DNA of 64,000 nt from Streptomyces termitum (GTDB lineage Bacteria; Actinomycetota; Actinomycetes; Streptomycetales; Streptomycetaceae), in NCBI RefSeq assembly GCF_014650175.1, contig NZ_BMUL01000005.1, positions 1 through 64,000 on the forward strand, given 5' to 3'. Both the position numbers and the translations under genes were made by a program. Below the pieces are notes generated by a model. It did not search any database and was not told the DNA's origin. It saw only the letters and a list, made by a program, of their open reading frames with translations. Of the stretch, positions 1 through 8,431 are shown piece by piece. Within the stretch, counting starts at the first letter, position 1; each line of letters starts with the position of its first letter.

Positions 1-42
1 GGGTGGAGCTGACCGGTACTAATAGGCCGAGGGCTTGTCCTC
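1..42 (+). rRNA. 23S ribosomal RNA, 3' end (partial)
   Basis: The first bases carry the conserved 3' end of bacterial 23S rRNA (GAGCTGACCGGTACTAATAG, then GGCCGAGGGCTTGTCC), which pairs with the 5' end of the mature molecule. The rest of the gene lies before the window. The exact 3' end is estimated by analogy with other 23S genes. The 5S gene about 105 nt downstream on the same strand confirms the end of an rRNA operon. Confidence 0.9.
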
Positions 43-148
43 AGTTGCTCGCGTCCACTGTGTTAGTTCTGAAACAACGAACAGTTGTTGGTTTCTTGAG
101 CTAGAACATAACTACAGAGTGTGCTTGTTCGCTCGAAACCGATAGGGT

Positions 149-265
149 TTCGGTGGTCATAGCGTTAGGGAAACGCCCGGTTACATTCCGAACCCGGAAG
201 CTAAGCCTTTCAGCGCCGATGGTACTGCAGGGGGGACCCTGTGGGAGAGTAGGACACCGCCGAAC
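149..265 (+). rRNA. rrf: 5S ribosomal RNA
   Basis: About 117 nt matching the actinobacterial 5S rRNA: it starts with TTCGGTGGTCATAGCG and ends with CACCGCCGAAC, which pair to form helix I. The loop C segment CCGAACCCGGAAGCTAAG is intact. It follows the 23S 3' end and precedes a very strong terminator, as expected for the last gene of an rrn operon. Ends are accurate to a few bases. Confidence 0.96.
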
Positions 266-273
266 AATATTTC

Positions 274-319
274 AGGACCTCTGGTCCCAGCGTTCATGCT
301 GGGACCAGAGGTCCTTTTT
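274..319 (+). terminator. Intrinsic terminator of the rRNA operon
   Basis: Perfect 18-bp inverted repeat (274-291 with 298-315), 6-nt loop GTTCAT, followed by five T residues (315-319). Textbook Rho-independent terminator placed 9 nt after the 5S rRNA. Confidence 0.96.
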
Positions 320-403
320 CTATTTACGGGACCTTTCCCGAAGCGCGGCCGGACGCCGGCTGCGCGAGAATGACCGCAGTACCCGAAGACAGGAGTCACG
401 CCG

Positions 404-2533
404 ATGTCCACCAACTCTCCCGACGACCGTCCGGAGCGCGAGCCGCGTCGCAGGGACGGTGCCGGTGGCGACCAGGGCGGCTTCCGCGGACCGCGCCGGG
501 ACGACAACCGTGGCGGCGGCTACCGGCGTGACGACAACCGCAGCGGTGGCGGCTTCCGCCGCGACGACCGTGGCGGCGACAGCCGTGGCGGTGGCTTCCG
601 CCGCGATGACAACCGCGGCGGTGGCGGTGGCTACCGGGGTCGTGACGACCGCGGTGGCGACAGCCGTGGTGGTGGCGGTGGTTTCCGCCGGGACGACAAC
701 CGGGGCGGTGGCGGTTTCCGCCGTGACGACCGTGGCGGCGACAACCGTGGTGGTGGCTTCCGTCGGGATGACCGGCGTGATGAGCGTCCGTCGTCGTTCC
801 GTCGTGACGACCGGCCGTCCTTCCCGCGCGATGACCGTCGGGACGACCGCCGCGATGACCGCCGTGACGACAGCCGGGGCGGTGGCTTCCGGGGCCGTGA
901 CGACCGCGGTGGCGACAACCGCAGCGGTGGCGGTGGCTTCCGCCGGGACGACAACCGGAGCGGTGGCGGCTTCCGCCGCGACGACCGGCCGTCCTCCTTC
1001 CGGCGTGACGACCGCCGCGATGACCGTCGGGACGATCGCCGTGACGACAGCCGTGGTGGTGGCTTCCGTCGGGATGACCGGCGTGACGAGCGCCCGTCGT
1101 CGTTCCGTCGTGACGACCGGCCGTCCTTCCCGCGCGACGACCGCCGGGACGACCGGCGCGACGACAACCGTGGCGGCGGTTACCGGGGCCGTGACGACAA
1201 CCGCAGTGGTGGCGGCTTCCGTCGTGACGACCGTGGCGGCGACAACCGCGGTGGCGGTTTCCGGCGCGACGACAACCGGGGTGGCGGTGGCTTCCGTCGT
1301 GACGACCGGCCGTCCTTCCCCCGCGATGACCGTCGGGACGACCGCCGCGATGACCGCCGTGACGACAGTCGTGGTGGCGGTTTCCGTCGGGATGACCGGC
1401 GTGATGAGCGTCCGTCGTCGTTCCGTCGTGACGACCGGCCGTCCTTCCCGCGCGACGACCGCCGCGACGACAACCGGGGCGGCGGCTACCGGGGTCGTGA
1501 CGACAACCGGGGCGGTGGTGGCTTCCGCCGTGACGACCGTGGTGGCGACAACCGCGGTGGCGGTTTCCGGCGCGACGACAACCGGGGTGGCGGTGGCTAC
1601 CGGGGGCGTGACGACCGGGGCGGCGACCGTGGCGGGTACCGCGGGCGGGACGACCGGGGTGGTTACGGGCGCCGGGACGACCGGGGCGAGCGGAGCGACC
1701 GCGCGCCCATCAAGCGGCTGCCGATCCCGCCGGAGGTCACCGGCGAGGAGATCGACCCCGATGTGCGCCAGGAGCTGATGAGCCTCCCCAAGGGGCTCGC
1801 CGAGGACGTCTCGCGCAACCTCGTCATGGTCGCGCAGCTCATCGACGAGGACCCGGAGCGTGCCTACGAGTACGCCAAGGTCGCGCTGCGGCTCGCCTCG
1901 CGCGTCGCCGCCGTCCGCGAGGCCGCCGGCTTCGCCGCGTACGCCAACCAGCAGTACTCCGAGGCGCTCGCCGAGTTCCGTGCCGCCCGCCGCATGAGCG
2001 GTGGCGTGGACCTGTGGCCCGTCATGGCCGACTGCGAGCGCGGCCTCGGCCGGCCCGAGCGGGCCCTCGCCATGGCCGGCGAGCCCGAGGTGCAGAAGCT
2101 CGACAAGGCCGGACAGGTCGAGATGCGGCTCGTCGCCGCCGGTGCCCGCCGGGACATGGGGCAGCTCGACGCCGCCATCGTGACCCTCCAGAGCCCCGAG
2201 CTGGCGTCCAGCGCCCACCACCCGTGGACCGCGCGCCTGCGGTACGCCTACGCCGACGCCCTGCTCGCCGCCGGGCGGGAGCAGGAGGCCCGGGAGTGGT
2301 TCGCCAAGGCCCTGGAGGCCGACAAGGACGGGGCCACGGACGCCTCCGACCGCCTCGCCGAGATGGACGGCGTCGAGTTCGTCGACGCCTTCGACGAGGA
2401 CGAGGACGAGAACGACGCCCTGGACGCGGACCGGGGCGACGACGCCGCCGACGTCCTCGATGACGAGGACGACGACGAAGACGACGAGGCCGATGAGGCC
2501 GATGAGGCCGACGACGAGCGTCGTCAGGGCTGA
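404..2533 (+). CDS. TPR-domain protein with long Arg/Asp/Gly-rich repeat N-terminus
   Basis: 709 aa. Residues 1 to about 434 are a low-complexity region built from repeats of the type FRRDD-R/NRGGGG, including RPSSFRRDDRPSFPRDDRRDD modules. Residues about 435-660 are helical TPR-like repeats (AYEYAKVALRLASR, YSEALAEFRAARR, AREWFAKALEAD). The last 45 residues are extremely acidic. The ATG at 404 follows AGGAG at 391-395. The family is known in Streptomyces as a TPR protein of unknown function; the charged RGG-like part suggests RNA binding or condensate formation, which is inference. It stands alone between the rrn terminator and a convergent gene. All the other long frames over this repeat are by-products of the missing stop codons in the repeat unit. 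Confidence 0.9.
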   Translation: MSTNSPDDRPEREPRRRDGAGGDQGGFRGPRRDDNRGGGYRRDDNRSGGGFRRDDRGGDSRGGGFRRDDNRGGGGGYRGRDDRGGDSRGGGGGFRRDDNRGGGGFRRDDRGGDNRGGGFRRDDRRDERPSSFRRDDRPSFPRDDRRDDRRDDRRDDSRGGGFRGRDDRGGDNRSGGGGFRRDDNRSGGGFRRDDRPSSFRRDDRRDDRRDDRRDDSRGGGFRRDDRRDERPSSFRRDDRPSFPRDDRRDDRRDDNRGGGYRGRDDNRSGGGFRRDDRGGDNRGGGFRRDDNRGGGGFRRDDRPSFPRDDRRDDRRDDRRDDSRGGGFRRDDRRDERPSSFRRDDRPSFPRDDRRDDNRGGGYRGRDDNRGGGGFRRDDRGGDNRGGGFRRDDNRGGGGYRGRDDRGGDRGGYRGRDDRGGYGRRDDRGERSDRAPIKRLPIPPEVTGEEIDPDVRQELMSLPKGLAEDVSRNLVMVAQLIDEDPERAYEYAKVALRLASRVAAVREAAGFAAYANQQYSEALAEFRAARRMSGGVDLWPVMADCERGLGRPERALAMAGEPEVQKLDKAGQVEMRLVAAGARRDMGQLDAAIVTLQSPELASSAHHPWTARLRYAYADALLAAGREQEAREWFAKALEADKDGATDASDRLAEMDGVEFVDAFDEDEDENDALDADRGDDAADVLDDEDDDEDDEADEADEADDERRQG
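492..1690 (+). repeat. Coding tandem repeats (RDD/RGG units)
   Basis: Degenerate in-frame repeats with short units (about 21-60 nt) encoding RRDDNRGGGGF and RRDDRPSFPRDDRRDD blocks. Several blocks recur nearly unchanged at about 760-870, 1060-1160 and 1380-1470, indicating recent duplication or gene conversion within the gene. Repeat number is likely to vary between strains. Confidence 0.9.
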
Positions 2534-2560
2534 GTCGGTCCCGGCGGACTGAACGACGAG

Positions 2561-2594
2561 AAGGGCGGCACCCCCACCAGGGGGTGCCGCCCTT
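2561..2594. terminator. Bidirectional terminator
   Basis: Perfect 15-bp inverted repeat (2561-2575 with 2580-2594), 4-nt loop ACCA, in the gap between the stop of the TPR gene (2533) and the stop of the convergent DUF1015 gene (2610). No T-tract, as is common in Streptomyces. Confidence 0.85.
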
Positions 2595-2609
2595 CCGGCG
2601 TTTCCGGGG

Positions 2610-3911
2610 TCAGTCGTCCAGGGCGAGGCTGCGCAGGACCAGGCCGGTGGCCGGCTTCGGGCCGAACGAGGTCGACTTGCGGGGCATCGTGACGCCCTGC
2701 CGGGCCAGGTCCCGCACGACCTCCTCGCGCACCGGATGCATCAGGACCGCCGTGCCGCCCCGGCGCTCGGCCTGGGCGACGGCCGCCGCCGTGTCGTGGA
2801 TGTAGGCGATGTCCTCGGGGGCGTCCGGGACGCGCCAGACGTGTTCGAGCAGGGTCGAGTGGAGGACCGTCGCGTCCAGGGCGCGCCACGCCTCCGGGCG
2901 GTCGGCACGGACCGTACGGGCCAGCAGGGCGGGGTCCGGGCGGTCCAGGAGGTGGAAGGCGCCGTCCCCGGCCAGCAGGAAGGCGTTGCCCTCGGCCGCC
3001 GCCTCCGCGAGGGCCTCCAGGGCCTCGGCCAGCGGGCGTTCGAGACGGCGTACCCGGAAGGCGTCGCCGACCGCCGCCAGGGCGCCGGCCACCGGCAGCT
3101 GGCTCAGCAGACGGTGGATCGCGCGGACCCGCAGCGGATAGCGGACCGTGTCGATCAGCAGCACCAGGCCCCGGTCCCACGGGCCGGGGGAGGGGTGCTC
3201 GTCGCGCAGCCGCAGATAGGTCGCCCAGCGGTGGTGGCCGTCGGCGATGAGCGCCTGGTGACGGGCGAGTTCGGCGGTCACCGCCGCCTGCTCGGCCGGG
3301 TCGGTGACCGCCCACAGCCGGTGCTGGAAGCCGTCCTCCGTCGTCGTCGCGAGGACCGGCTCGCCCCGGACCGCCCGCTCCACGACCGCGTCCGCGCCGT
3401 CGCCGTCACGGGTGCCCGGATAGGTGAGGAGCAGCGGCTCCAGATTGGCGGCCGTCGTCCGCATGAGCGCGGCGCGGTCCGCGACGACGTGCGGCATGAC
3501 GTCCTCGTGGGGCAGGACGACCCCCTCGTCGGGCGTGGACAGCTCCAGGGAGCCGATGACGCCGCGCTGGAGGATGCCGTCGCCCCGCTGCTCGTACACG
3601 TACAGCGCGGGCTCGGGGTCGGGGGCGAGGACGCCCTCGGCGAGCCAGCGGTCGAGCGTCACGGCGGCCTTGCGGTGGCGGGTGCCCGCCGTGACGGCCT
3701 GCGGCAGGATCAGCCGGACGATGTTGTGCGGATCGGCGGACTCCAGGTGCAGGAGCCCGTCAGGTCGTACGACCACGTCGTAGGGCGGGGACGTCACGGC
3801 GGCCAGGCTGCCGACCCGCTCGGGGACGTAACGGACCCCCCGGAACGGGTGCAGGCGCAGCCCCGCAGTGTCGTCGCGGACGTCGGCGGCCGCGTGACCT
3901 GAGGTGTTCAT
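2610..3911 (-). CDS. DUF1015 family protein
   Basis: 433 aa from the ATG at 3911. Recognised as a DUF1015 (SerB-associated unknown) family member: N-terminal LHPFRGVRYVPERVGSLAAVTSPPYDVV and the later ADGHHRWATYLRLRDEH block are typical. Biochemical role unknown. A longer frame reaches 4070 but would overlap the divergent HAD gene. A TACGAT hexamer lies 6 nt upstream of the 3911 ATG and there is no Shine-Dalgarno, which fits a leaderless transcript starting at that ATG. Confidence 0.88.
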   Translation of the reverse strand: MNTSGHAAADVRDDTAGLRLHPFRGVRYVPERVGSLAAVTSPPYDVVVRPDGLLHLESADPHNIVRLILPQAVTAGTRHRKAAVTLDRWLAEGVLAPDPEPALYVYEQRGDGILQRGVIGSLELSTPDEGVVLPHEDVMPHVVADRAALMRTTAANLEPLLLTYPGTRDGDGADAVVERAVRGEPVLATTTEDGFQHRLWAVTDPAEQAAVTAELARHQALIADGHHRWATYLRLRDEHPSPGPWDRGLVLLIDTVRYPLRVRAIHRLLSQLPVAGALAAVGDAFRVRRLERPLAEALEALAEAAAEGNAFLLAGDGAFHLLDRPDPALLARTVRADRPEAWRALDATVLHSTLLEHVWRVPDAPEDIAYIHDTAAAVAQAERRGGTAVLMHPVREEVVRDLARQGVTMPRKSTSFGPKPATGLVLRSLALDD

Positions 3912-3996
3912 CTCGACATCGTAGGCGGACGGCGACGATGAGCGATGATCGGGGAACGGGATTCTCGTCGGACGGTGCAGTGAGGAGCGGGTGGAC

Positions 3997-5070
3997 ATGG
4001 CGCGAGGCGGAGAGCGGGAGCGGAGCCGGCCGGGCGGCGGCGGGGCCGTACTGGGGGAGGCGTACGACACGGCGCTGCTCGACCTCGACGGGGTCGTCTA
4101 CTACGCGGGCGGGGGCGCGGTCCCGCACGCGGTGGAGGCGCTCGGCGCCGCCCGGGCCGGCGGGATGCGGCTCGCGTACGTGACGAACAACGCGCTGCGG
4201 ACGCCGGACGCGGTCGCCGCCCACCTCACCGAACTCGGCGTGCCCGCCGCCCCCGAGGACGTCGTCACCTCCGCGCAGGCCGTCTCCCGGCTGGTCGCCG
4301 AGGACGTGCCGGAGGGCTCCCGGGTCCTCGTCGTCGGCGGCGAGGGGCTGCGGGTCGCGCTGCGCGAGCGCGGCCTCGTGCCCGTCGAGTCCGCGGACGA
4401 CGAGCCGGTCGCCGTCGTGCAGGGGTACGGCGGGCCCGAGATGGGCTGGGGCCGGTTCGCGGAAGCCGCGTACGCGGTCGGCCGGGGCGTGCCCTGGTAC
4501 GCCTCCAACACCGACCTGACCATCCCCGGCACGCGCGGCATCGGACCCGGCAACGGAGCGGCCGTCGAGGTCGTGCGGATCGCGACCGGCGGACGGTCCG
4601 AACCGAAGGTCGCGGGCAAGCCGCAGCCGCCCATGCACCGGGAGACCGTGCTGCGGACCGGGGCCGTGCGCCCGCTCGTCGTCGGCGACCGGCTCGACAC
4701 CGACATCGAGGGCGCCTTCAACGGAGGCGTCGACTCGCTGCTCGTCCTGACCGGCGTCACCGACGCGGCGGCCCTGCTCGCGGCCGTGCCCGCGCACCGG
4801 CCGACCTATGTGGCGGCCGACCTGCGGGGACTGCTCACCGCCCACCCGGAGGTCGCGGCGGAGCCGGACGGCGGCTTCCGGTGCGGGGCCTGGCGGGCCA
4901 CGGCGGCCGGGGACGCGCTCGTCCTGGAAGCCGTGGAAGGAGGCCCGGACACGGGGGAGAGCGGTGCGTTCGACGGGCTGCGGGCGCTGTGCGGGGCGGC
5001 CTGGACGCGGGCCGGGGCCGGATCCTGCGGGCTCGACGCGGGCAAGGCACTGGCCCGGCTCGGGTTCTGA
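3997..5070 (+). CDS. HAD-superfamily hydrolase, NagD-like (subclass IIA) phosphatase
   Basis: 357 aa from ATG 3997. Motif I DLDGV (D29 and D31, nucleophile and acid/base) follows a basic N-terminal tail; VTNNALRTPDAVAAHL is the substrate-specificity segment after motif II; GKPQPPMHRETV and VVGDRLDTDIEGAFNGGVDSLLVLTGVT are motifs III and IV with the metal-binding GDRLDTD. Closest to NagD/p-nitrophenylphosphatase-like enzymes acting on small phosphoesters (glycerol phosphate or nucleotide monophosphates in relatives). GGAG at 3984-3987 lies 9 nt before the ATG; a GTG at 3991 is an alternative but is too near the Shine-Dalgarno. Confidence 0.9.
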   Translation: MARGGERERSRPGGGGAVLGEAYDTALLDLDGVVYYAGGGAVPHAVEALGAARAGGMRLAYVTNNALRTPDAVAAHLTELGVPAAPEDVVTSAQAVSRLVAEDVPEGSRVLVVGGEGLRVALRERGLVPVESADDEPVAVVQGYGGPEMGWGRFAEAAYAVGRGVPWYASNTDLTIPGTRGIGPGNGAAVEVVRIATGGRSEPKVAGKPQPPMHRETVLRTGAVRPLVVGDRLDTDIEGAFNGGVDSLLVLTGVTDAAALLAAVPAHRPTYVAADLRGLLTAHPEVAAEPDGGFRCGAWRATAAGDALVLEAVEGGPDTGESGAFDGLRALCGAAWTRAGAGSCGLDAGKALARLGF

Positions 5071-5098
5071 GGGGGCGCCCGGCCCCTCCTAGATCAAT

Positions 5099-5117
5099 AT
5101 TGGATAGGCTAACCTAA
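5099..5117 (+). promoter_or_regulatory. DtxR/IdeR-type iron box overlapping the -10 region
   Basis: The 19-mer ATTGGATAGGCTAACCTAA matches the iron-box consensus TTAGGTTAGGCTAACCTAA at 16 of 19 positions, with the right half perfect. The embedded TAGGCT (5105-5110) can serve as -10 hexamer, so an iron-loaded DmdR/IdeR repressor would block the promoter of the downstream iron-siderophore transporter operon. Confidence 0.88.
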
Positions 5118-5121
5118 CCGG

Positions 5122-6177
5122 GTGTTGGTCGAGAGTCCCTCCCCCGCGAGCGCGGGACCGAAGGAGACCGGGCAGTCCCCGAAGCGCCGCGACTCCGTGC
5201 GCGCCCTCGGACTGCTCGCCGCCGTCGGCGCCCTGCTGCTCGTCTGTGTCCTCAGCATCATGATCGGTGCCAAGCCGGTGCCGCTCGGCGACGTGTGGCA
5301 CGGACTGTTCCACAACAGCGGCGTCGGCAACGACGTCGTCATCCACGACGTCCGCGTGCCGCGCACCCTGCTCGGGCTGCTCGTCGGCCTCGCCCTCGGC
5401 CTGGCCGGCGCGGTGATGCAGGGCCTGACGCGCAACCCGCTCGCCGAGCCCGGACTCCTCGGGGTCAACGCGGGCGCCGCCGCCGCCGTCGTCTCGGCCA
5501 TCGCCTTCCTCGGCGTCACCGACGGCCGCGACTACGTGTGGTTCGCCTTCGTCGGCGCCGCCGTCGTCTCCGCCGTCGTGTACGTCCTCGGCGGCAGCCG
5601 CAGCTCCACCCCGGTCCGGCTCGCGCTGGCCGGCACCGCCGCCACCGCCGCCCTGTACGGCTACGTCAACGCCGTACAGCTCCTCGACTCCGCCGCCCTC
5701 GACCGGCTCCGCTTCTGGACCGTCGGCTCGCTCGCCTCCGCCGACATGGAGACCGTCGCCCGCACCGCGCCCTTCGTCGTCGTCGGCGCCGGCCTCGCCC
5801 TGTCCATCGCCCGGCCGCTCAACGCCATGGAGATGGGCGACGACGCGGCCCGCGCGCTCGGCGTCGGCATCAACCGGACCCGGATCGTCGCCATGGTCTC
5901 CGTCACCCTCATGTGCGGGGCCGCGACCGCCGCCTGCGGACCGATCGTCTTCCTCGGCCTCATGGTGCCGTACATGGTCCGCGCGATCACCGGCCCCGAC
6001 ATGCGGTGGATCCTGCCCTACGCGGCCGTCCTCGCCCCCGTGCTGCTGCTCGGCTCCGACGTCCTCGGCCGGGTCCTCGCCCGGCCCGCCGAACTCCAGG
6101 TCGGCATCGTGACGGCCCTCGTCGGCGGCCCCGTCTTCATCCGCCTCGTCCGCCGCAAGAGGATGGCCCAGCTGTGA
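5122..6177 (+). CDS. Iron-siderophore ABC transporter permease (FecCD family), first subunit
   Basis: 351 aa. FecCD-type permease: VRVPRTLLGLLVGLALGLAG, then GAVMQGLTRNPLAEPGLLGVN (coupling region of FecD/FhuB type), C-terminal CGPIVFLGLMVPYMVRAITGPD. About nine to ten membrane segments are visible. The GTG at 5122 is only 4 nt after the iron box and has no Shine-Dalgarno; a leaderless mRNA is likely, though a downstream GTG (within DSVRALGLLAAVG) cannot be excluded. It forms the membrane channel with the next gene. Repressed by iron via the upstream box. No substrate-binding protein gene is adjacent, which is unusual. Confidence 0.93.
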   Translation: MLVESPSPASAGPKETGQSPKRRDSVRALGLLAAVGALLLVCVLSIMIGAKPVPLGDVWHGLFHNSGVGNDVVIHDVRVPRTLLGLLVGLALGLAGAVMQGLTRNPLAEPGLLGVNAGAAAAVVSAIAFLGVTDGRDYVWFAFVGAAVVSAVVYVLGGSRSSTPVRLALAGTAATAALYGYVNAVQLLDSAALDRLRFWTVGSLASADMETVARTAPFVVVGAGLALSIARPLNAMEMGDDAARALGVGINRTRIVAMVSVTLMCGAATAACGPIVFLGLMVPYMVRAITGPDMRWILPYAAVLAPVLLLGSDVLGRVLARPAELQVGIVTALVGGPVFIRLVRRKRMAQL

Positions 6178-7205
6178 CCACCAAGACCCTGCGGGGCGGC
6201 GGGCTCTCCGTCCGCTACGCGCCGAGGGCCGCGCTCGTCGTCCTCGGCCTCCTCCTCGCCGCCCTCGCCCTCTCCGTCGTCCTCGTCGGCAGCGGCGACT
6301 TCCCGATGACGCCCGCCGAGGTCCTCGACACCCTCCTCGGCAACGGCACCCCCGTCCAGGAGTTCGCCGTCACGGAACTGCGGCTGCCCCGCGTCCTCGT
6401 CGCCCTCCTCGTCGGCGCCGCCCTCGCCCTCGGCGGAGCCGTCTTCCAGTCGATCTCCCGCAACCCGCTCGGCAGCCCCGACGTCATCGGCTTCGGCCAG
6501 GGCGCCAGCGTCGGCGCGCTGACCGTCATCGTCCTCTTCCAGGGCAGCGCCGTCGCCACCGCCCTCGGCGCCGTCGGCGGCGGCGTCCTCACCGGCGTCG
6601 TGATCTACCTGCTCGCCTGGAAGCGCGGCGTCCACGGCTACCGGCTCGTCCTCGTCGGCATCGGCGCCGCCGCCATGCTGACCTCCGTCATCCACTACCT
6701 CATCACCAAGGCCAGCCTGGTCGACGCCACCCGCGCCACCCTCTGGATGACCGGCTCCCTGGAAGGCCGCGACTGGACCCAGTTCTGGCCGCTCCTCGCC
6801 GTCAGCTGCGTCCTCGTGCCGCTCGTCCTCGGCCACGGCCGGGCCCTGCGCATGCTGGAGATGGGCGACGACGCCGCGTACGCGCTCGGCGTGAAGGTCG
6901 AGCGCACCCGCATCGTCCTGATGGCCTCCGCCGTGCTCCTCGTCGCCGTCGCCACCTCGGCCGCCGGGCCCATCGTCTTCGTCTCCCTCAGCGCCCCCCA
7001 GCTCGCCCGCCGCCTCACCCGCGCGCCCGGCCCGAACCTCGCGGCCTCCGCCGTCATGGGCTCCGCGCTGCTCCTCGGCGCCGACTGGATCGCCACCAAC
7101 GCCTTCGGCGACCGCCGGCTGCCCGTCGGCGTCGTCACCGGCGTCCTCGGCGGCTGCTACCTGCTCTGGCTGCTCGTCAGCGAACGCAGGGCGGGCCGGA
7201 TATGA
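6174..7205 (+). CDS. Iron-siderophore ABC transporter permease (FecCD family), second subunit
   Basis: 343 aa from the GTG at 6174, whose GTGA overlaps the stop of the first permease, so translation is coupled. Same FecCD fold: LRLPRVLVALLVGAALALGGAVFQ, SISRNPLGSPDVIGFGQGASVG, and C-terminal GPIVFVSLSAPQLARRL. Pairs with the preceding permease as a heterodimer in the inner membrane. Its reading frame is open far upstream across the first permease gene; that part is a shadow. Confidence 0.93.
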   Translation: MTTKTLRGGGLSVRYAPRAALVVLGLLLAALALSVVLVGSGDFPMTPAEVLDTLLGNGTPVQEFAVTELRLPRVLVALLVGAALALGGAVFQSISRNPLGSPDVIGFGQGASVGALTVIVLFQGSAVATALGAVGGGVLTGVVIYLLAWKRGVHGYRLVLVGIGAAAMLTSVIHYLITKASLVDATRATLWMTGSLEGRDWTQFWPLLAVSCVLVPLVLGHGRALRMLEMGDDAAYALGVKVERTRIVLMASAVLLVAVATSAAGPIVFVSLSAPQLARRLTRAPGPNLAASAVMGSALLLGADWIATNAFGDRRLPVGVVTGVLGGCYLLWLLVSERRAGRI

Positions 7206-8095
7206 CCGCCACCGACACCCCCACCCACCAGGACAACGGGAGCACCCCCATGAGCGAACGGCAGCGGCAGCGCCTCGGGGCCGAGTCGGTCACCCTCGCC
7301 TACGAACAGCGGGTCATCGCCCGCGACCTGTCCGTCGAGATCCCCGACCACTCCTTCACCGTCATCGTCGGCCCCAACGCCTGCGGCAAGTCCACCCTGC
7401 TGCGCGCCCTGTCGCGGATGCTGAAGCCCGCCGAGGGCCGGGTGCTGCTCGACGGGCAGTCGATCCACTCCATGCCCGCCAAGAAGGTCGCCCGCACCCT
7501 CGGCCTGCTCCCGCAGTCCTCCGTCGCACCCGACGGCATCACCGTCGCCGACCTCGTCGCCCGCGGCCGCTACCCGCACCAGGGACTGCTGCGCCAGTGG
7601 TCGCCCGAGGACGAGCGGATCGTCCAGGAGTCCATGGAGTCCACCGGCGTCGCCGAACTCGCCGACCGGTTCGTCGACGAACTCTCCGGCGGCCAGCGCC
7701 AGCGCGTCTGGATCGCCATGGCCCTCGCCCAGCAGACCCCGCTGCTCCTCCTCGACGAGCCGACCACCTACCTCGACATCCAGCACCAGATCGACGTCCT
7801 CGACCTCTGCGCCGAACTCCACGAGACGCAGGGCCGGACCCTCGTCGCCGTCCTCCACGACCTCAACCACGCCGCCCGGTACGCCACCCACCTCATCGCG
7901 GTGCGCGGCGGCGAGGTCGTCGCCGAGGGACCGCCGTCCGAGGTCGTCACCGCCGACCTCGTCGAGCGGGTCTTCGGACTGCGCTGCCAGGTCATCGACG
8001 ACCCGGAGACCGGCACGCCGCTCGTCGTCCCCGCCGGACGGCAGGCCCGCGCCCGCCGCCCCGCCCCCGGCCGGACGCCCGCGCTACAGAAGTGA
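7202..8095 (+). CDS. Iron-siderophore ABC transporter ATP-binding protein
   Basis: 297 aa, FepC/FhuC-like. Walker A GPNACGKS at residues 57-64, signature LSGGQRQR at 161-168, Walker B LLLLDEP at 181-187, switch H219. The ATG overlaps the stop of the second permease (ATGA). Energises the two FecCD permeases. A second ATG in frame (MSERQRQR, residue 17) is preceded by GGGAGCACCCCC and is a possible alternative start. The 3' end overlaps the end of the convergent SCP2 gene by 12 nt. Confidence 0.94.
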   Translation: MTATDTPTHQDNGSTPMSERQRQRLGAESVTLAYEQRVIARDLSVEIPDHSFTVIVGPNACGKSTLLRALSRMLKPAEGRVLLDGQSIHSMPAKKVARTLGLLPQSSVAPDGITVADLVARGRYPHQGLLRQWSPEDERIVQESMESTGVAELADRFVDELSGGQRQRVWIAMALAQQTPLLLLDEPTTYLDIQHQIDVLDLCAELHETQGRTLVAVLHDLNHAARYATHLIAVRGGEVVAEGPPSEVVTADLVERVFGLRCQVIDDPETGTPLVVPAGRQARARRPAPGRTPALQK

Positions 8096-8431
8096 CCGCA
8101 GGCGCAGCAGGTCGCGGAAACCGGCCTCCAGCCGGACCCGGCCCGCCGCCCACGCCTTCGCGAAGTTCAGCTCGCCGGCCACCATCGCGACCAGGTCGTC
8201 CCCGGTCATCGCCAGCCTGATCTGCGCCTTTCCGGGCGGCGGCCCCGCCACCGTCGACTCCACCACGATCCGGCCGTCCGCGAGCCGGCCGGTGAAGGTC
8301 GTGTCCAGATCGGTGAGGTGGCAGCTCAGGGTGCGGTCCAGCGCGGCCGCGCCCCGCACGTCCCCGTCCGCGCGGGCCAGGCCGCCCGCCAGCTTGTCGA
8401 GTGCGTCGCGGCACTCCGTGATCGTCGCCAT
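8084..8431 (-). CDS. SCP2 sterol-binding-domain-like small protein
   Basis: 115 aa from the ATG at 8431. The sequence resembles single-domain SCP2/sterol-carrier-like proteins: strand-rich centre LTDLDTTFTGRLADGRIVV, then AQIRLAMTGDDLVAMVAGELNFAKAWAAGRVRLEAG, the typical C-terminal helix of the fold. Likely binds a lipid or hydrophobic ligand; substrate unknown. Upstream frame extends to 8917 over tlyA but is antisense shadow. A TACGGT hexamer (8440-8445) lies 8 nt before the ATG with no Shine-Dalgarno, suggesting a leaderless transcript. Confidence 0.82.
   Translation of the reverse strand: MATITECRDALDKLAGGLARADGDVRGAAALDRTLSCHLTDLDTTFTGRLADGRIVVESTVAGPPPGKAQIRLAMTGDDLVAMVAGELNFAKAWAAGRVRLEAGFRDLLRLRSLL

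Noticed and set aside
480..1690. Repeat array considered as CRISPR
   Set aside because: Unit length and spacing are irregular, the array is in frame with a protein gene, and there are no unique spacers or cas genes.
320..2221. Long antisense frame and a plus-strand frame (153-1778) over the RGG repeat gene
   Set aside because: The repeat unit contains no stop codon in several frames; products are Ala/Thr/Val monotony. The frame from 404 alone has a ribosome site and a globular C-terminus.
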